A stretch of DNA of 64,000 bases. Origin: Dorea sp. D27 (GTDB lineage: Bacteria; Bacillota; Clostridia; Lachnospirales; Lachnospiraceae). Below are positions 62,536-64,000 of the stretch, one piece after another. The DNA lies in assembly GCF_001185345.1 (NCBI RefSeq), contig NZ_KQ236745.1:378478-442477 (forward strand), read 5' to 3'. Each line of letters opens with the position of its first letter. Positions within the stretch are counted from its first letter, which is position 1. The translations under genes and the position numbers were made by a program. Below the pieces are notes generated by a model, which was not told the origin of the DNA, made no database searches, and saw only the letters and a program-made list of their open reading frames with translations.

Positions 62536-63468
62536 CTAGGAGCGCGCGATATCACTTAACTTGTTGATAAGTGCCGTATCGATTGGTAGATGGAAGACTT
62601 CAGAGATGACCTGCGTCCATCCATGAATAAAATATATCCAGCCATCTTCCACATGCAGCCGCCTGCTGGCGGCCTGCTTTTCCGCCTGTTTTTTGAACAG
62701 GAGCTCACCGCGGTAATTAATCTCCCACACGAGACTGTCTTCCGGAAAGCGGCACGCGTCGGTGAGGGGGGAGCCCGGGCCATCCTTTCCAAGTCCGGTG
62801 GCATTGACGATGAGGGAGTGGGGTTTCAGGGAGGCAAGCGTCCGGTCGTTATCAGCAGGCGTCGGGTTATGTACAAAGTCAAACTGAACCATTGGATTTA
62901 AACCGTCCAGTATGTCCCTGGCAGCCTCAAGGCGGGGGATGCTTCTGTTTGCAAGTATGATATGCTTCGGAACGTTGCTGCCGAATCTGTCCTGGCTGAA
63001 ATAGAGAGACATGGCAAGAGAGGAGCCGCCTGCCCCCAATAGAAGCACGTCGCCGTCATAGTCTGCCCAGTAATGCAAAGGGACGAAATGTTCCAGTGCG
63101 AGTCCGCTGGAGATGGGGTCCTTTGCATGTCCGCACAGCGCTTTGCCCTTTTTGCTGATGGAAGAGATCTCGCCAAGCTTTTGGGCGTATGGATCCAGAT
63201 AGTCGAACTGGTCTCTGCATGCGTTGTAGAGATCGATTTTATGGGTGGTTACGAGTGCGCCGAGAGAGTTGGGGTCATTCTTGATAAAGTTGACAACTTC
63301 TCTGTAAGCTTCGGCCGGGGAGTGGGGGGCAAAATCAAATCCTTTGATACAGGCGTCAAGACCCAGTTCTTCCGCCCATTTAGGAAAAACCTTCATAATC
63401 GAAGATGATGATGTGGTAACTCCTATAAAGTAGAAAGTGGGGGTGTCGGCTTTTACATAATTGTTCAT
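62536..63468 (-). CDS. Shikimate dehydrogenase (AroE)-like oxidoreductase of a sugar operon
   Basis: 310 residues, longer than AroE (about 270). The N-terminal catalytic part has GVTTSSSSIMKVFP, LVTTHKIDLY with the catalytic lysine near 77, and GHAKDPISSGLAL near 113 where AroE has GxNTDGxG; Asp is kept, Asn-Thr replaced by Ala-Lys. The NAD(P) motif is LLLGAGGSSLAMSL near 140 and the C-terminal ATGLGKDGPGSP near 218 is typical. No aromatic biosynthesis genes are near. It likely oxidises a cyclic polyol or sugar acid; first gene of the operon under operator site 4. Confidence 0.82.
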   Translation of the reverse strand: MNNYVKADTPTFYFIGVTTSSSSIMKVFPKWAEELGLDACIKGFDFAPHSPAEAYREVVNFIKNDPNSLGALVTTHKIDLYNACRDQFDYLDPYAQKLGEISSISKKGKALCGHAKDPISSGLALEHFVPLHYWADYDGDVLLLGAGGSSLAMSLYFSQDRFGSNVPKHIILANRSIPRLEAARDILDGLNPMVQFDFVHNPTPADNDRTLASLKPHSLIVNATGLGKDGPGSPLTDACRFPEDSLVWEINYRGELLFKKQAEKQAASRRLHVEDGWIYFIHGWTQVISEVFHLPIDTALINKLSDIARS

Positions 63469-63508
63469 ATATTCTCATCCTTTCCTAAAAAATAAAGTAA
63501 TAATATAA

Positions 63509-63524
63509 TTATGTTATAACATAA
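63509..63524. promoter_or_regulatory. GntR-type operator site 4 (TTATGTTATAACATAA)
   Basis: A perfect 16-bp palindrome that contains ATGTTATAACATA, the strongest match to ATGTYATAWCAWW. It overlaps the -10 box of the minus-strand promoter. Confidence 0.85.
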
Positions 63525-63541
63525 TGAGATAAGGATGTCAA
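63513..63541 (-). promoter_or_regulatory. Promoter of the minus-strand sugar operon
   Basis: On the minus strand TTGACA, 17 bases, TATAAC, 45 bp before the start of the AroE-like gene. Confidence 0.85.
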
Positions 63542-63618
63542 TGGAAAACGGCGACGCGTGTGAGGAAGAAATGACGATATACCGCAGCACAGAACGGTTA
63601 TTTTCGTCAGATAGGATA

Positions 63619-63647
63619 TTGAAAACAAGAGTCATATTTTATATAAT
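63619..63647 (+). promoter_or_regulatory. Promoter for the MATE gene
   Basis: TTGAAA, 17 bases, TATAAT, ending 35 bp before ATG 63683. Confidence 0.75.
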
Positions 63648-63682
63648 GTTTGAAGTTTGCGCAAAGAGGAAGGCGGAGAATG

Positions 63683-64000
63683 ATGGAAAGAGACATGACA
63701 GTGGGGAGTCCTGCTAAGATTATACTGAACTTTACAATACCTATATTCATCGGAAACATCTTTCAGCAGCTTTACAGTATGGTGGATACTGTCATAGTAG
63801 GAAAGTTTGTGGGCAATGAGGCACTGGCTGCCGTGGGAGCCTGTGGTACGCTCATGTTCCTCATACTGGGATTTCTTCTCGGCCTCACTGCAGGATTTAC
63901 CGTAATTACGGCCCAGCACTACGGAGCCGGGAACATGGAGGCGGTCCGTAAGTCCGTGGCATCCGCATCGATCCTCTCAGCGGTGGTCTCCGTCCTGATT
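63683..64000 (+). CDS. MATE-family efflux transporter, 3'-truncated
   Basis: The frame is open to the window end (106 codons). MERDMTVGSPAKIILNFTIPIFIGNIFQQLYSMVDTVIVGKFVG at the start, GNEALAAVGACG and TVITAQHYGAGN are typical of the NorM/DinF type of multidrug and toxin extrusion proteins. Two to three helices are visible. AGGCGGAG at 63671-63678 fits ATG 63683; ATG 63680 is also possible. It is divergent from the sugar operon. Confidence 0.9.
   Translation, partial: MERDMTVGSPAKIILNFTIPIFIGNIFQQLYSMVDTVIVGKFVGNEALAAVGACGTLMFLILGFLLGLTAGFTVITAQHYGAGNMEAVRKSVASASILSAVVSVLI

Noticed and set aside
63535-63717. 60-codon frame before the MATE gene
   Set aside because: It spans the MATE promoter and ribosome site and overlaps the MATE start in another frame.
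1-64000. tRNA or rRNA genes, CRISPR arrays, insertion sequences, prophage
   Set aside because: Looked for tRNA-like TTCRA arms, regularly spaced repeats, transposases and phage structural genes; none could be supported.

Overview
The window looks like a chromosomal piece of a Gram-positive gut anaerobe of the Lachnospiraceae, of the Clostridium scindens/hylemonae or Dorea type. Pointers are GC near 50 %, strong AGGAGG ribosome sites, lipoproteins and NlpC/P60 hydrolases with Gram-positive signal peptides, TPP and glycine riboswitches, BceAB/MacAB-like ABC systems, and a glycine-cleavage plus tetrahydrofolate C1 gene set. The species call is inference from gene content. No tRNA, rRNA, CRISPR array, IS element or prophage gene was seen.

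Layout. 1-8.4 kb: a plus-strand operon with a PrpF-type isomerase, an aconitase-family hydratase (two subunits), a NifU-like protein, a GGGtGRT-family protein, a hotdog thioesterase, an old-yellow-enzyme/Fe-S reductase and an MFS carrier; probably breakdown of an unsaturated or branched organic acid. 8.5-12.4 kb: MacAB-like export system. 12.4-15.4 kb: a caspase-fold-like orphan, then a minus-strand group (prolyl-tRNA editing protein, XRE-cupin regulator, DUF3781, TPP-riboswitch-controlled thiT). 15.6-21.7 kb: a CPBP protease and four PcsB-like coiled-coil NlpC/P60 hydrolases. 21.9-30.2 kb: rpsB-tsf, a lipoprotein, and a two-component system with an ABC exporter. 30.2-41.2 kb: a glycine-riboswitch operon gcvT-gcvH-gcvPA-gcvPB-lplA-lpdA-fhs-fchA-folD-FNT channel, readable as one glycine-to-formate route that gains ATP at Fhs. 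41.2-45.3 kb: DUF2000, a TetR gene and its target operon (DUF1330, MBL hydrolase) with matching 16-bp operators, a dihydrouridine synthase and a prepilin peptidase. 45.4-50.2 kb: a 1000-residue surface protein and a membrane diguanylate cyclase. 50.2-63.5 kb: a carbohydrate catabolic locus with two GntR/UTRA regulators, a VOC protein, an RbsBAC-type importer, two DeoC-like proteins, an FGGY kinase (frameshifted), a cupin phosphoglucose isomerase, and, facing it, a hydroxyacid dehydrogenase, KDPG-type aldolase, phosphotriesterase-like protein and AroE-like dehydrogenase. The window ends inside a MATE transporter.

The main points are: (i) a 13-base operator (ATGTYATAWCAWW) at four promoter regions that ties the whole 50-63 kb sugar locus into one regulon; (ii) a FolD that has lost the cyclohydrolase Lys and Gln beside a separate FchA; (iii) a DeoC-like pair with one member lacking both active-site lysines; (iv) a one-base frameshift in a G run that cuts off the FGGY kinase tail; (v) the NifU-like/GGGtGRT pair embedded in an organic-acid operon; (vi) a family of long hairpins with GGGGACAGGG/GGGGTCAGACCCC cores scattered between genes. 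All functions come from reading the sequence by eye; no database search was run.
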